Source: Carnobacterium inhibens subsp. inhibens DSM 13024 (GTDB lineage Bacteria > Bacillota > Bacilli > Lactobacillales > Carnobacteriaceae). From it: a DNA stretch of 64,000 nucleotides. How positions within the stretch are numbered: the stretch's first letter is position 1; every line of letters begins with the position of its first letter. Where the stretch lies: contig NZ_JQIV01000006.1 of the NCBI RefSeq assembly GCF_000746825.1, positions 2,098,501-2,162,500 of the forward strand, written 5' to 3'. Shown piece by piece: positions 1 through 9,200 of this stretch. The notes under the pieces were generated by a model. It did no database searches. It worked only from the letters and a program-made list of their open reading frames with translations, and was not told the origin of the DNA. The translations under genes were made by a program, and so were the position numbers.

Positions 1-307
1 TAAGATTCAGAATGGTGAGATTTATTTACACAATGTTCATATCAGTCCTTATGAACAAGGTAATCAGTTTAATCATGATCCATTAAGAACGAGAAAATTA
101 TTGATGCATAAAAAACAAATCATGCGTTTGCTAGGAGAAACAAAATCTAGCGGAAACACATTGATTCCATTAAAAGTTTATTTAAAAGATGGTTATGCAA
201 AAGTATTGATTGGGTTAGCTAAAGGGAAGAAAAAATACGATAAGCGTGAAGATTTGAAACGAAAAGATCAAAAACGCGAGTTAGATCGTGCCTTAAGATC
301 AAGATAA
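1..307 (+). CDS. smpB: SsrA-binding protein SmpB (5' end outside window)
   Basis: This is the C-terminal two thirds of SmpB, the small basic protein that binds tmRNA and delivers it to stalled ribosomes in trans-translation. The reading frame is open from base 2 and carries the family motifs [18 protein letters not shown] and [10 protein letters not shown], followed by the lysine- and arginine-rich tail ([21 protein letters not shown]) that inserts into the ribosome decoding channel. The start lies upstream of the window. Its RNA partner, ssrA, lies about 11 kb downstream on the same strand. Identification is by motif recognition and is firm. Confidence 0.95.
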   Translation, partial: KIQNGEIYLHNVHISPYEQGNQFNHDPLRTRKLLMHKKQIMRLLGETKSSGNTLIPLKVYLKDGYAKVLIGLAKGKKKYDKREDLKRKDQKRELDRALRSR

Positions 308-316
308 TAGATGCTG

Positions 317-351
317 CTTTATCAAAGTCTTTACTGTTGACTTTGATAAAG
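317..351. repeat. 13-bp perfect inverted repeat after smpB
   Basis: CTTTATCAAAGTC and GACTTTGATAAAG flank a 9-nt loop. The position 10 bases after smpB suits a transcript-end hairpin, but no T-run follows on the + strand, so it may stabilise a 3' end rather than terminate alone. Confidence 0.6.
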
Positions 352-419
352 TAAGTAATGTAAAGTGAGTCTAAGAAATGAATGGCTTTTAAAAATTAAA
401 AGTGAAAGAAGGACTACTC

Positions 420-893
420 ATGTCTGTTTATGATTATACGGTGAATGAAATTGGTGGGGAAGAAGTTTCACTATCAAAATACAAAGGAAAAGTTTTAGTA
501 ATTGTGAATACAGCAACGGAATGTGGGCTGGCTCCTCAATTAGAAAGTTTGGAAAAATTGTATCAAACGTATAAAGATCAAGGACTAGTTGTATTGGGTT
601 TTCCTTCAAACCAGTTCATGAATCAAGAGCCTCGTGAAGGAGAGGAAATTGCTAGCTTTTGTCAGAAAAATTTTGGCGTGTCCTTTCAACTACACGAAAA
701 AATATTATTAAATGGAAAAAAGGCAGATCCACTTTATCAATACTTGACTTCAGAAACAGGTAATAAAAAAATCAAATGGAATTTCACTAAATTCTTGATT
801 GGTCGAGACGGAGAAATCATCAAACGATTTGGCTCAACAACTCAACCTGAAAAAATGGAAACAGATATAGCCGATGCAGTAGCAAATGGCTAA
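420..893 (+). CDS. Glutathione peroxidase family protein (thiol type)
   Basis: A 157-residue protein of the glutathione/thioredoxin peroxidase family, which reduces hydrogen peroxide and organic hydroperoxides in the cytoplasm. NTATECGLAP carries the peroxidatic cysteine (Cys, not selenocysteine), and GFPSNQF and WNFTKFLIGRDG are the family motifs holding the conserved Gln and Trp/Asn of the active site. The ATG at 420 is preferred over an in-frame GTG at 402 because AAGGA lies just upstream of the ATG. In Firmicutes such enzymes usually use thioredoxin rather than glutathione, which is family knowledge and not visible here. The gene stands alone and ends at a hairpin. Confidence 0.9.
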   Translation: MSVYDYTVNEIGGEEVSLSKYKGKVLVIVNTATECGLAPQLESLEKLYQTYKDQGLVVLGFPSNQFMNQEPREGEEIASFCQKNFGVSFQLHEKILLNGKKADPLYQYLTSETGNKKIKWNFTKFLIGRDGEIIKRFGSTTQPEKMETDIADAVANG

Positions 894-905
894 CCAAATA
901 CTAAA

Positions 906-939
906 TGGGTCTTAGACAAACTGTCTTAGGCCCTTTTAT
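906..939 (+). terminator. Terminator-like hairpin after the peroxidase gene
   Basis: GGGTCTTAGACA and TGTCTTAGGCCC form an imperfect stem, followed by TTTTATT. Confidence 0.55.
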
Positions 940-1060
940 TACTTTATAGCTCTATTAAAAAATGTGATAACTCTAAAGGAAAGGCCTTAGAACTAAAAAG
1001 AATGCACAAAGCAAAAAAATGATATAATGATTTGGTATACATTATAAAGGGGTGAGAGTC

Positions 1061-3055
1061 ATGGACTTAACTAAAAAGTACTTAAATTTATTAGCTAAAG
1101 AATATCCTACTATTGGAGACACAACTACTGAAATTATTAACTTAGAAGCGATTATGAATTTGCCTAAAGGTACAGAGCATTTTGTTAGCGATGTTCATGG
1201 AGAATATGAAGCTTTTCAACATGTGCTAAGAAATGGATCAGGCAATATAAAAGAGAAAATCAAAGAAATTTTTCATAATCGTTTAAGTCAAAAAGAAATG
1301 AACAGCTTAGCAACATTAATCTATTATCCAGAAAATAAAATTCGTTTAGTCTGTAGTGAATTCGAAGATCAAGAAGAAGTAGATGAATGGTATAGGTTGA
1401 CGTTGTCACGTTTGATTGAATTATGTGTATTCGTAGCTTCCAAGTACACGCGATCAAAAGTCCGTAAGGCTTTGCCCAATGAATTTGCTTATATCATTGA
1501 AGAATTGTTATCCAAAGACGGAAATGGCTATACTAACAAAGAAGATTATTATAGTGAAATTATTGGCAGTATTATTTTATTAGATAGAGGGTCTGAGTTT
1601 ATTACAGCTATTTCTTATCTTATTCAACGTCTTGTAGTAGATCAGCTCCATGTAGTCGGTGATATTTATGATAGAGGCCCTTACCCAGATAAAATCATTG
1701 ATACCTTGATAGAACACCATTCGGTTGATGTTCAATGGGGCAATCACGATATTTTGTGGATGGGAGCGGCAAGTGGATCAGCGGTTTGTATTGCAAATGT
1801 TCTACGGATCAGTGCTCGCTATGATAATTTAGAAATTATTGAAGATGCTTATGGCATTTCATTACGCCAATTGCTTACATTTGCCGAAATGACTTATCCA
1901 GAAGACTTGAACAGCTGTTTTTATCCTAAAATAGACCCTGATAAAGAAGATTATTTTGAAGATGAAGTACGTCAAATTACTAAAATGCATCAAGCAATCT
2001 CAGTGATCCAATTTAAACTTGAAGGAGAAATTATCAAGCGTCACTCTGAGTTCCAATTAGATCACCGCTTGTTGTTAAGCGATATCGATTACGAAAAAGG
2101 AACCATTACAATCAAAGGTACAGAGTATCCTTTATTAAATACAAATTTTCCGACGATTGATCCAGCTGACCCTTATACCTTAACACCAGAAGAAGAACTA
2201 GTAGTTGAAAAACTGGTTACAGCTTTTAAAAACTGCGAACGGCTTCAAAAACATATTGCTTACTTATATCGCAAAGGCAGTATGTATCTGACCTATAATG
2301 ATAATTTATTGTTCCATGGTTGTATGCCATTGACTGAAGATGGAGAATTTATGGGGATGGAGATTCAAGGAGAACAGTATGCCGGCAGAAAGTTGTTGGA
2401 TAAATTTGAAGAAGTTTTACGAAAAGGATATTTAAATAAAGATCATAAAGATAATGAAAAGTATTTAGATTATGTTTGGTATCTATGGACGGGACCGGTC
2501 TCTTCTCTTTTTGGAAAAGACCAAATGACGACCTTCGAACGGTATTATGTTGCCGATAAAGCTACACATGAAGAAAAGAAAAATGCGTATTACAAGATGC
2601 GAAATGATGAAAAAACATGTGAAAAAATTCTGAACGAATTTGGATTAGATCCTCTTAAAGGTCACATCATTAATGGGCATACACCAGTGAAAGAAAAGCG
2701 TGGAGAAGATCCAATTAAAGCAAATGGACGTATCATTGTGATCGACGGTGGATTCTCAAAAGCTTACCAAGGTACCACTGGTTTAGCAGGGTATACACTT
2801 TTATACAATTCGTATGGAATGGTTTTAGTCTCACACCAACCATTTACTTCTGTCAGTGAGGCAATTGAAAACGAAATAGATATCATGTCTACAAGAAGAG
2901 TTATCGACCGAGAACTAGATCGGAAAAAAGTAAGAGAAACCGATGTCGGCAAAGAATTGACTAAGCAAGTAAGCGATTTGAATGCACTATTGGCTGCTTA
3001 CCGTAATGGGGACATTATTGAAAAAACTAGACAAAATCATACTGTTCTTAAGTAA
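1061..3055 (+). CDS. fbp: Fructose-1,6-bisphosphatase, class III
   Basis: A 664-residue class III fructose-1,6-bisphosphatase, the large Firmicutes enzyme that hydrolyses fructose-1,6-bisphosphate to fructose-6-phosphate in gluconeogenesis. The metallophosphoesterase motifs are in order: [10 protein letters not shown] near residue 45, [11 protein letters not shown] near 200, [10 protein letters not shown] near 225 and [15 protein letters not shown] near 540. The length matches the family. The ATG at 1061 is chosen over a GTG at 1052 because AAAGGGG sits 8 bases before the ATG. TATAAT at 1023-1028 could be its -10 box, but no good -35 is seen. It is probably monocistronic. Confidence 0.96.
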   Translation: MDLTKKYLNLLAKEYPTIGDTTTEIINLEAIMNLPKGTEHFVSDVHGEYEAFQHVLRNGSGNIKEKIKEIFHNRLSQKEMNSLATLIYYPENKIRLVCSEFEDQEEVDEWYRLTLSRLIELCVFVASKYTRSKVRKALPNEFAYIIEELLSKDGNGYTNKEDYYSEIIGSIILLDRGSEFITAISYLIQRLVVDQLHVVGDIYDRGPYPDKIIDTLIEHHSVDVQWGNHDILWMGAASGSAVCIANVLRISARYDNLEIIEDAYGISLRQLLTFAEMTYPEDLNSCFYPKIDPDKEDYFEDEVRQITKMHQAISVIQFKLEGEIIKRHSEFQLDHRLLLSDIDYEKGTITIKGTEYPLLNTNFPTIDPADPYTLTPEEELVVEKLVTAFKNCERLQKHIAYLYRKGSMYLTYNDNLLFHGCMPLTEDGEFMGMEIQGEQYAGRKLLDKFEEVLRKGYLNKDHKDNEKYLDYVWYLWTGPVSSLFGKDQMTTFERYYVADKATHEEKKNAYYKMRNDEKTCEKILNEFGLDPLKGHIINGHTPVKEKRGEDPIKANGRIIVIDGGFSKAYQGTTGLAGYTLLYNSYGMVLVSHQPFTSVSEAIENEIDIMSTRRVIDRELDRKKVRETDVGKELTKQVSDLNALLAAYRNGDIIEKTRQNHTVLK

Positions 3056-3184
3056 TGACCAATGGGTTAACAGAATGTTTACGTAAAACTAAACGGATAG
3101 TTACAATATCTCTCGGCTTTTTTGGTACAATTAAGAAGGATAAGAAAAGAATAGTTACCAATAGTGTACTGGAGGAGATTTTTT

Positions 3185-3865
3185 ATGGAAGAAGGATGCA
3201 CTTTTTATTTTGTCCGTCATGGGCAAACATACTTTAATCATTATAGAAGAATGCAAGGTTGGTCTAACACACCTTTAACACCTGAAGGACGAGAAGATGT
3301 CCGCAGCAGTGGAAGAGGATTAGCAGATGTAGCATTCGATGCTGCTTATACAACTGACTTGAGTCGTACGATTGAAACGGCAACCATTATTTTAGAAGAA
3401 AATAAAAAAGGAAAAGAAATGACGCTGCATCCTATGCCGGAGTTTCGAGAAGTTTTCTTTGGTTCTTTTGAAGGAAATGATGTAGATGAAACATGGGGAA
3501 AAGTGAATGAGTTAATGGGTTACTCAAGTGTAGCTGAGATGTGGGCTGAAACGTCTATCCCTGAGCAGATGAATGCTTTTAAAGAAGCAGATCCATATCA
3601 TGACGCTGAAGACTTTTTAACATTTTGGTTAAGAGTCGAACAAGGGTTGATTAAGTTAATCGATAAACACCGTGATACAGGTGATAAAGTTATGATCGTA
3701 GCGCATGGAAATACAATTCGTTACTTACTGAATAACTTGGTTCCAGAACTAGAAAACCCACAACCTTTATTAAATGCAAGTGTTTCAGTGGTTAAATACT
3801 ACAACGGAAGATACCATTTAGAAGCCTATAACGAAGTGGGGCACTTTAAAAATTTAGAAAACTAA
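3185..3865 (+). CDS. Histidine phosphatase family protein (phosphoglycerate mutase-like)
   Basis: A 226-residue histidine phosphatase. The catalytic RHG motif is FVRHGQTYFN near residue 10, the distal active-site histidine is in VAHGNTIRYLLNN, and the usual TDLSRTIETA and EFREVFFGSFEG motifs lie between. GGAGGAG ends 7 bases before ATG 3185, which excludes the in-frame GTG at 3164. Members include cofactor-dependent phosphoglycerate mutases and broad phosphatases; the sequence alone does not give the substrate. It is followed 32 bases later by a HAD phosphatase and the two may share a transcript ending at the hairpin near 4710. Confidence 0.9.
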   Translation: MEEGCTFYFVRHGQTYFNHYRRMQGWSNTPLTPEGREDVRSSGRGLADVAFDAAYTTDLSRTIETATIILEENKKGKEMTLHPMPEFREVFFGSFEGNDVDETWGKVNELMGYSSVAEMWAETSIPEQMNAFKEADPYHDAEDFLTFWLRVEQGLIKLIDKHRDTGDKVMIVAHGNTIRYLLNNLVPELENPQPLLNASVSVVKYYNGRYHLEAYNEVGHFKNLEN

Positions 3866-3897
3866 ATAAATATTAGATTTACAAAAAGGAGATCAAT

Positions 3898-4680
3898 ATG
3901 GTACTGCCAAAAACGTTAGTTTTTTTCGATTTAGACGGAACATTGTTAAATAATAAATCTGAAGTAGATCAAGAAGTAACTGTTGCTTTAGAAAAGTTGA
4001 AAGAAAACGGTGGAGTTCCATTTATTGCAACAGGAAGAAGTCCACTTGAAATTCAACATGTACTCGATACAACACCCATTGAGTCTTTTATCACGTTGAA
4101 TGGTCAATACATTATGTATGAAGGCAAGGAAATCTACCGCAGTCAAATGCCGCAAGAGTTGTTGATTCGCTTGAAACAGGCAGCTGATGAGCGTGGTCTA
4201 GCTGTTGCTTTTTATACAAGTGATAAAATTCGAGTGACACATACTTCAGAAGAAGTTGAGAGTGCGTATAATTTTATTCACTCTAAAAGACCACCTGTTG
4301 ATGCAGAAATTCATTTAAATGAAGAAGTGCTGATGGCATTGATTCTAACAATGGATACGGCTATTGATGATCAACTTAGAGAGCTGTTTCCCGAATTGTC
4401 ATTTTACAGAAATACACCTTACAGTATAGATGTCATTACGAAAGGCAATTCAAAAGCTACAGGTATTCAAGAATTGGTTAAATTGATGAATTTTGATACC
4501 GTTCCTACGTATGCATTCGGAGATGGTCCGAATGATTTAGAAATGTTGACTCATGCTGATTACAGTGTAGCAATGGCAAATGGAATAGATCTTGTAAAAA
4601 ATACAGCAGATTACATTACTTCTAGCCATACTGAAGGCGGAATTGTTGAAGGATTAGAATTTTACGATTTAATTAAATAA
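3898..4680 (+). CDS. HAD-superfamily phosphatase, Cof type (IIB)
   Basis: A 260-residue Cof-type HAD hydrolase. Motif I is FFDLDGTLLN near residue 9, with the nucleophile and acid/base aspartates. The cap-domain region follows, then TKGNSKATGIQ with the conserved lysine and FGDGPNDLEML as motif IV. Such enzymes dephosphorylate sugar phosphates, flavins or similar metabolites; specificity cannot be read here. AAAAAGGAG precedes the ATG at good spacing. It lies just downstream of the histidine phosphatase and ends at a strong terminator. Confidence 0.9.
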   Translation: MVLPKTLVFFDLDGTLLNNKSEVDQEVTVALEKLKENGGVPFIATGRSPLEIQHVLDTTPIESFITLNGQYIMYEGKEIYRSQMPQELLIRLKQAADERGLAVAFYTSDKIRVTHTSEEVESAYNFIHSKRPPVDAEIHLNEEVLMALILTMDTAIDDQLRELFPELSFYRNTPYSIDVITKGNSKATGIQELVKLMNFDTVPTYAFGDGPNDLEMLTHADYSVAMANGIDLVKNTADYITSSHTEGGIVEGLEFYDLIK

Positions 4681-4691
4681 AGTTTATTCAA

Positions 4692-4727
4692 AAAGAGCCG
4701 TTAGCATCATGCTAGCGGCTCTTTTTT
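4692..4727 (+). terminator. Intrinsic terminator
   Basis: AAGAGCCG-TTAGC and GCTAG-CGGCTCTT form a GC-rich stem around a short loop, followed by TTTTTT. It closes the phosphatase pair. Confidence 0.9.
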
Positions 4728-4794
4728 CCGAAATTTTATACATTGATTATACAATTTATATACATTAAACAATTAATAATTGCATAAAATAAAT

Positions 4795-4838
4795 ATTTTA
4801 TTCTTTTATATTGCATAAAAATTTCTGTTTGTTATAAT
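4795..4838 (+). promoter_or_regulatory. arg operon promoter with ARG-box-like repeats
   Basis: TTGCAT (4811-4816), a 16-bp spacer and TATAAT (4833-4838) form a good sigma-A promoter 40 bp ahead of argC. The sequence TTGCATAAAA occurs twice (about 4779 and 4811). TGCATAAAAATT resembles the TGAATAAAAATT half of ArgR/AhrC ARG boxes and covers the -35. Arginine repression is therefore likely but inferred from similarity only. Confidence 0.65.
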
Positions 4839-4877
4839 GGGAATAATTAAAATTACGTGAAAGAAGGTTAATAATTG

Positions 4878-5912
4878 ATGAAAGTCGGAATTGTTGGCGC
4901 AACAGGCTATGGTGCGTTAGAACTTATTCGCTTGTTGAAAAATCACCCAAAGGTCGAAGTTACTGAAATTGTTTCCCATTCTCATCATGGAGAACGGTTA
5001 AGCGATCTTTATCCCCATTTAACTAAAGTTATAGAAAGACCGTTAATGGAATACGACCTTTCGTACCTTGAAAAAGCAGTAGACATCTTGTTTTTCGCTA
5101 CACCGGCAGGAATCAGCAAATCACTGGTTCCAGAGGTTCTAGAAACATCCCTGCAGTGTATTGATCTAAGCGGAGATTTCAGGTTATTAAAAAAAGACTA
5201 TGAAGAATGGTATGGAAAAGAAGCTGTTGCAAGTGACATGCAAGAAAATGCTGTTTTTGGCTTAGCAGAAATTTACAAAGATAAAATTAGACAGGCAACT
5301 TTTATTTCTAATCCCGGTTGTTACTCCACTGCTGCTTTGATGGGGTTGATCCCAATCATCAAAACAGGATTAGGATCAAAAAAAGGAATCATTATTGATG
5401 CAAAAAGCGGGACATCAGGAGCAGGCCGGACGCTTTCACGAATGACTCATTTCTCTGAAATGAATGATTCACTTGTCCCCTATAAATTTGGCAAGCATCA
5501 ACATACACCTGAAATCGAGTACTACCTGTCAAAAGAGGCGAGCAAAGAGGTAACGGTAACGTTAGCAACTCACTTAGTACCAATGACTAGAGGATTGATA
5601 TGCACCATGTATGTTCCTTTAACACAACCAACGACTACCAAAGACATTTGGCAACTCTACAAAGATTTTTATACCAATGATCCTTTTGTCCGTCTACATC
5701 CTATTGGATCAATGCCACAAACAAAACAAGTTATCGGAAGCAATTATGTCGATATAGGTATTCATGTAGATGAACGTTCTGATCAAGTCATTATCGTTAC
5801 AGCCATAGACAACTTGATCAAAGGAGCAGCAGGACAAGCCATTCAAAATATGAATTTAATGAATGACTGGCCCATTCAAGAAGGATTAGAATTCAGTCCA
5901 ATATACCCTTAA
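4878..5912 (+). CDS. argC: N-acetyl-gamma-glutamyl-phosphate reductase
   Basis: A 344-residue ArgC. It reduces N-acetylglutamyl phosphate to N-acetylglutamate semialdehyde with NADPH, the third step of arginine synthesis. The N-terminal VGIVGATGYGALELIRLL is the nucleotide-binding loop, SNPGCYSTAA near residue 147 carries the catalytic cysteine, and GTSGAGRTLS and HQHTPEIEYYL are substrate-binding motifs. ATG 4878 is preferred over TTG 4875 by spacing from AGAAGG. It is the first gene of argCJBDF, so it is made under the promoter at about 4811-4838. Confidence 0.96.
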   Translation: MKVGIVGATGYGALELIRLLKNHPKVEVTEIVSHSHHGERLSDLYPHLTKVIERPLMEYDLSYLEKAVDILFFATPAGISKSLVPEVLETSLQCIDLSGDFRLLKKDYEEWYGKEAVASDMQENAVFGLAEIYKDKIRQATFISNPGCYSTAALMGLIPIIKTGLGSKKGIIIDAKSGTSGAGRTLSRMTHFSEMNDSLVPYKFGKHQHTPEIEYYLSKEASKEVTVTLATHLVPMTRGLICTMYVPLTQPTTTKDIWQLYKDFYTNDPFVRLHPIGSMPQTKQVIGSNYVDIGIHVDERSDQVIIVTAIDNLIKGAAGQAIQNMNLMNDWPIQEGLEFSPIYP

Positions 5913-5931
5913 AAAAGTGAGGAGATAAACT

Positions 5932-7167
5932 ATGTTAACCGATATCAAACAATCCATACAAACATTTCAACTATTAGAGGATGGTCATGTAACCTCTCCA
6001 AAAGGATTTACCGCTGGTGGCGTACATACAGGTCTGCGAAAAGCTGCTCTTGATTTTGGCTGGATCCATTCAATTGTTCCTGCATCAGCTGCTGGTGTTT
6101 ATACCTTGAATAGTTTTCAGGCTGCTCCTCTTAAATTGACAAAGAAGCATGTAGATACAGCGCAACAAATTCAAACATTAGTCGTGAATTCTGGCAATGC
6201 TAATTCGTGCACAGGTGAAGACGGGATGAAAAAAGCTCAAGCAACAGCTGAACTCGTAGCTAAAGAAAAAGGAATTGAAGCCCATCTGGTAGCGATTGCG
6301 TCTACAGGAATCATAGGTGTTCCATTACCTTTTGCTCCTATCGAGAAAGGAATCCAATATTTGAACGATCCGCTTTGCCAAAAAGCAGAGAACTTCGAGC
6401 GAGCTATCTTAACGACAGACATTGAGACAAAACACTTAGCCATTGAAATGGAAATTGATGGAAAGAAAATTACGATCGGTGGAGCTGCAAAAGGTTCTGG
6501 CATGATCCATCCCAACATGGCCACGATGCTTGGTTTCATAACAACTGATGCTGTTGTTGACAGTAAAAGTTTGGAACAAGCATTAAAGTCAACTACAGAC
6601 CAAACATTTAATATGATTACTGTTGATGGAGATTCGAGTACAAATGATATGGTCCTTGCTTTAGCAAACGGAACCCAAAACAATCAAACCTTAACGCAAG
6701 AGCACCCACAATGGACTAAATTCTTACAAGGTTTTCACTACGTGTGCAAAACGCTGGCTAAATCGATCGCTCGTGACGGAGAAGGTGCTACTAAATTAAT
6801 CGAAGTGGAAGTTGTAGGAGCGACAACGATTGAGGCTGCTCGAGCAGTTGCTAAAACGGTTATTTCTTCAAACTTAGTAAAAACCGCTATGTATGGATCG
6901 GATGCCAATTGGGGCAGAATCATCTCAGCTATAGGATACAGCAAGCAAAAAATAGAGCCAGAACGAATAAAAGTAGCATTTGGCCATATACCGGTTGTTG
7001 AAAATGGAATGGGCGTTCCATTTGATGAAGAAGCCGTTATGCTTATATTGGTAAAGGATGAATTAAAGCTGACGATCGATTTGCAGCAAGGCGACTGCTC
7101 AGCGACAGCATGGGGATGCGATTTAACTTATGATTACATTCGGATCAATTCATCTTATCGGACGTGA
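5932..7167 (+). CDS. argJ: Bifunctional ornithine acetyltransferase / N-acetylglutamate synthase
   Basis: A 411-residue ArgJ, which transfers the acetyl group from N-acetylornithine to glutamate and so recycles the acetyl group. Its presence explains why no argE is seen. The self-cleavage site is in KGSGMIHPNMATMLGF; the threonine after NMA is the nucleophile that becomes the N-terminus of the beta chain. GNANSCTGEDG and TVDGDSSTNDM are further family motifs. AGGAG precedes the ATG. It starts 19 bases after argC. Whether the enzyme is bifunctional or monofunctional cannot be read from sequence alone. Confidence 0.95.
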   Translation: MLTDIKQSIQTFQLLEDGHVTSPKGFTAGGVHTGLRKAALDFGWIHSIVPASAAGVYTLNSFQAAPLKLTKKHVDTAQQIQTLVVNSGNANSCTGEDGMKKAQATAELVAKEKGIEAHLVAIASTGIIGVPLPFAPIEKGIQYLNDPLCQKAENFERAILTTDIETKHLAIEMEIDGKKITIGGAAKGSGMIHPNMATMLGFITTDAVVDSKSLEQALKSTTDQTFNMITVDGDSSTNDMVLALANGTQNNQTLTQEHPQWTKFLQGFHYVCKTLAKSIARDGEGATKLIEVEVVGATTIEAARAVAKTVISSNLVKTAMYGSDANWGRIISAIGYSKQKIEPERIKVAFGHIPVVENGMGVPFDEEAVMLILVKDELKLTIDLQQGDCSATAWGCDLTYDYIRINSSYRT

Positions 7168-7176
7168 GGTGAAAAC

Positions 7177-7980
7177 ATGGATATCTTGATCATGAAAATT
7201 GGCGGAAGTATACAAGACCAATTACCAGCGTCTTTTTATCAAATAATAGCCCAGCTGCAACAAACAAAAAAATGCTATCCGGTAATTGTCCATGGTGGAG
7301 GTCCAATGATCAATCAATTATTAGAAAAACTAGCCATTCCGACTAGATTTGTCAATGGATTACGTGTGACCACACAAGAAGTATTAACCGTAGTAAAAAT
7401 GGTATTAAGCGGATCAATCAATAACGAAATCGTTACTCAATGTCAGATCCAACACTTGCAAGCTATCGGTATAAGCGGCATTGACCATGGATTATTAAAG
7501 GTAAGACCTATCCAGGCAACCGAAGATATTGGATTTGTGGGGGAAGTTACTGAAGTAAACACCGCTTTTTTAATGAATTTACTCGAAAACAATATCATCC
7601 CCGTTATTTCACCTATCGGAATGGATGAAAAAGGACAACACTACAACATTAATGGAGATATGGCAGCTTCTGCAATAGCAAAAGCCTTAGGTGGAAAACT
7701 TGCTTTTATTAGTGATGTTCCAGGAGTCATGGAGCGAGAACAAGGAATTTTAAAAGTGCATCCTTCCTTAACAAAACAAGAAGCCGAAAAGCTGATCGAA
7801 GAGGCAGTCATCACTGATGGGATGATTCCAAAGGTTCGTTCAGCACTTGGAAGTCTATCTAATCAGATGAATCAAGCTGTTATTTTGAATGGTTTGAAAC
7901 CCGAAGACATCGCAAGCTATTTAAAAGGAAATGAAGTAGGAACAAAATTTGTCTATAAGGAGGAAGTGATGTATGGCTAA
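7177..7980 (+). CDS. argB: Acetylglutamate kinase
   Basis: A 267-residue acetylglutamate kinase of the amino-acid kinase fold, which phosphorylates N-acetylglutamate with ATP. KIGGSI near residue 7, VIVHGGGPMINQLL near 36, FVNGLRVT near 62 and the NINGDMAASAIAKAL and ITDGMIPKV motifs near 165 and 210 are present. It has no long N-terminal extension of the kind found in arginine-inhibited hexameric forms, so feedback inhibition by arginine is less certain. GTGAGGTG precedes the ATG, 9 bases after argJ, and its end overlaps argD. Confidence 0.95.
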   Translation: MDILIMKIGGSIQDQLPASFYQIIAQLQQTKKCYPVIVHGGGPMINQLLEKLAIPTRFVNGLRVTTQEVLTVVKMVLSGSINNEIVTQCQIQHLQAIGISGIDHGLLKVRPIQATEDIGFVGEVTEVNTAFLMNLLENNIIPVISPIGMDEKGQHYNINGDMAASAIAKALGGKLAFISDVPGVMEREQGILKVHPSLTKQEAEKLIEEAVITDGMIPKVRSALGSLSNQMNQAVILNGLKPEDIASYLKGNEVGTKFVYKEEVMYG

Positions 7981-9175
7981 AGAAGAGAAACAACCAGCTT
8001 TGATGGCTACCTATGCACGTTTTCCAATTACAATTGTTAAAGGAAAAGGGAGCTATGTATGGAATGATAAAAATGAAGCTTATTTAGATTTTACCTCGGG
8101 TATTGCTACTTGTAATCTTGGGCATGTACCTGAACAAGTTAGTCAAAAAGTCCATCAACAACTAGAACTTCTCTGGCATTGTTCCAATTTATATGAGATT
8201 CCTGCTCAGACAAAGCTGGCTGAAGCACTTATCCAGCAGTCACTATTTGATCAAGTCTTTTTTTGTAATAGTGGAGCAGAAGCAAATGAAGCTGCTTTAA
8301 AAATCGCTCGTAAGTATGCAAAAGACCAAGGACACCCAGAACGAACAGCTGTAGTCTCATTCAAACAGTCCTTCCACGGAAGAACCTACGCCACGATGTC
8401 TGTGACGGGACAAGAAAAAATTCAGGTTGGATATGATCCTTTAATGTCTGATGTAAGATTTTTGGCATTTAATAAAGACTCTGATTTAGAAAAGATCCAT
8501 GACGGTAAAACGGCAGCAGTACTATTGGAGCTGGTACAAGGCGAAGGAGGAGTCAACCCTGCACAAAAAGACTGGCTGCATTCATTACAAGCTATCTGTA
8601 AAGCTAACGATATTCTTTTGATAGTTGACGAAGTACAAACAGGTATGGGAAGAACTGGGGAATTATTTGCTTATGAACACTATGAGATCGAACCTGATGT
8701 GATGACACTTGCAAAAGGATTAGGGTCTGGCTTTCCAATTGGTGCAATGCTGGCAAAAGGTACTGTTGCAGCATCATTTACTCCAGGAACACATGGCACA
8801 ACATTCGGCGGAAATCCATTAGTTGCTACAGCCGGCTTAGCCACATTAACTGAAATGACTATGCCAAGTTTTATGGAAGAAGTGAAACAAAAGGCAGCTG
8901 ATTTCAAAGAACAATTAAATCAATTAGCTGATCAGTACAGTGTCATTACTAAAGTAAAAGGTTTTGGTTTTCTGATTGGGATAGAAGTAAGTGTGGAAGC
9001 AAGAAAACTAGTGACGATGTTACAACAGCATCACGTTTTGACCTTGACAGCTGGGGACTCTGTTTTGCGTATTTTGCCACCGTTAACGGTTACGTCTAGA
9101 GAAATCGAATATTTTTTTCAAAAATTAGAACTGGTCTTAATAGAAATTCAAAGAGAAAATAAACCAATAAATTGA
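7973..9175 (+). CDS. argD: Acetylornithine aminotransferase
   Basis: A 400-residue class-III PLP-dependent aminotransferase that makes N-acetylornithine from the semialdehyde with glutamate as amino donor. FFCNSGAEANEAALKIARKY, SFHGRTYATMS and LLIVDEVQTGMGRTG are the family signatures, and the PLP lysine is in TLAKGLGSGFPIGAM near residue 245. The ATG at 7973 overlaps the last 8 bases of argB, with AAGGAGG 9 bases upstream inside argB, which indicates translational coupling. Context in argCJBDF decides ArgD over other class-III aminotransferases. Confidence 0.95.
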   Translation: MAKEEKQPALMATYARFPITIVKGKGSYVWNDKNEAYLDFTSGIATCNLGHVPEQVSQKVHQQLELLWHCSNLYEIPAQTKLAEALIQQSLFDQVFFCNSGAEANEAALKIARKYAKDQGHPERTAVVSFKQSFHGRTYATMSVTGQEKIQVGYDPLMSDVRFLAFNKDSDLEKIHDGKTAAVLLELVQGEGGVNPAQKDWLHSLQAICKANDILLIVDEVQTGMGRTGELFAYEHYEIEPDVMTLAKGLGSGFPIGAMLAKGTVAASFTPGTHGTTFGGNPLVATAGLATLTEMTMPSFMEEVKQKAADFKEQLNQLADQYSVITKVKGFGFLIGIEVSVEARKLVTMLQQHHVLTLTAGDSVLRILPPLTVTSREIEYFFQKLELVLIEIQRENKPIN

Positions 9176-9200
9176 ATAGAAAGTGAGGAGTGAATTTATT

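Noticed and set aside
3055..3237. 60-codon frame after fbp
   Set aside because: It overlaps the histidine phosphatase gene in another frame and has no family-like sequence.
6237..6683. 148-codon frame opposite argJ
   Set aside because: It is a shadow of argJ; the sequence has no ribosome site and only reflects argJ codon use.
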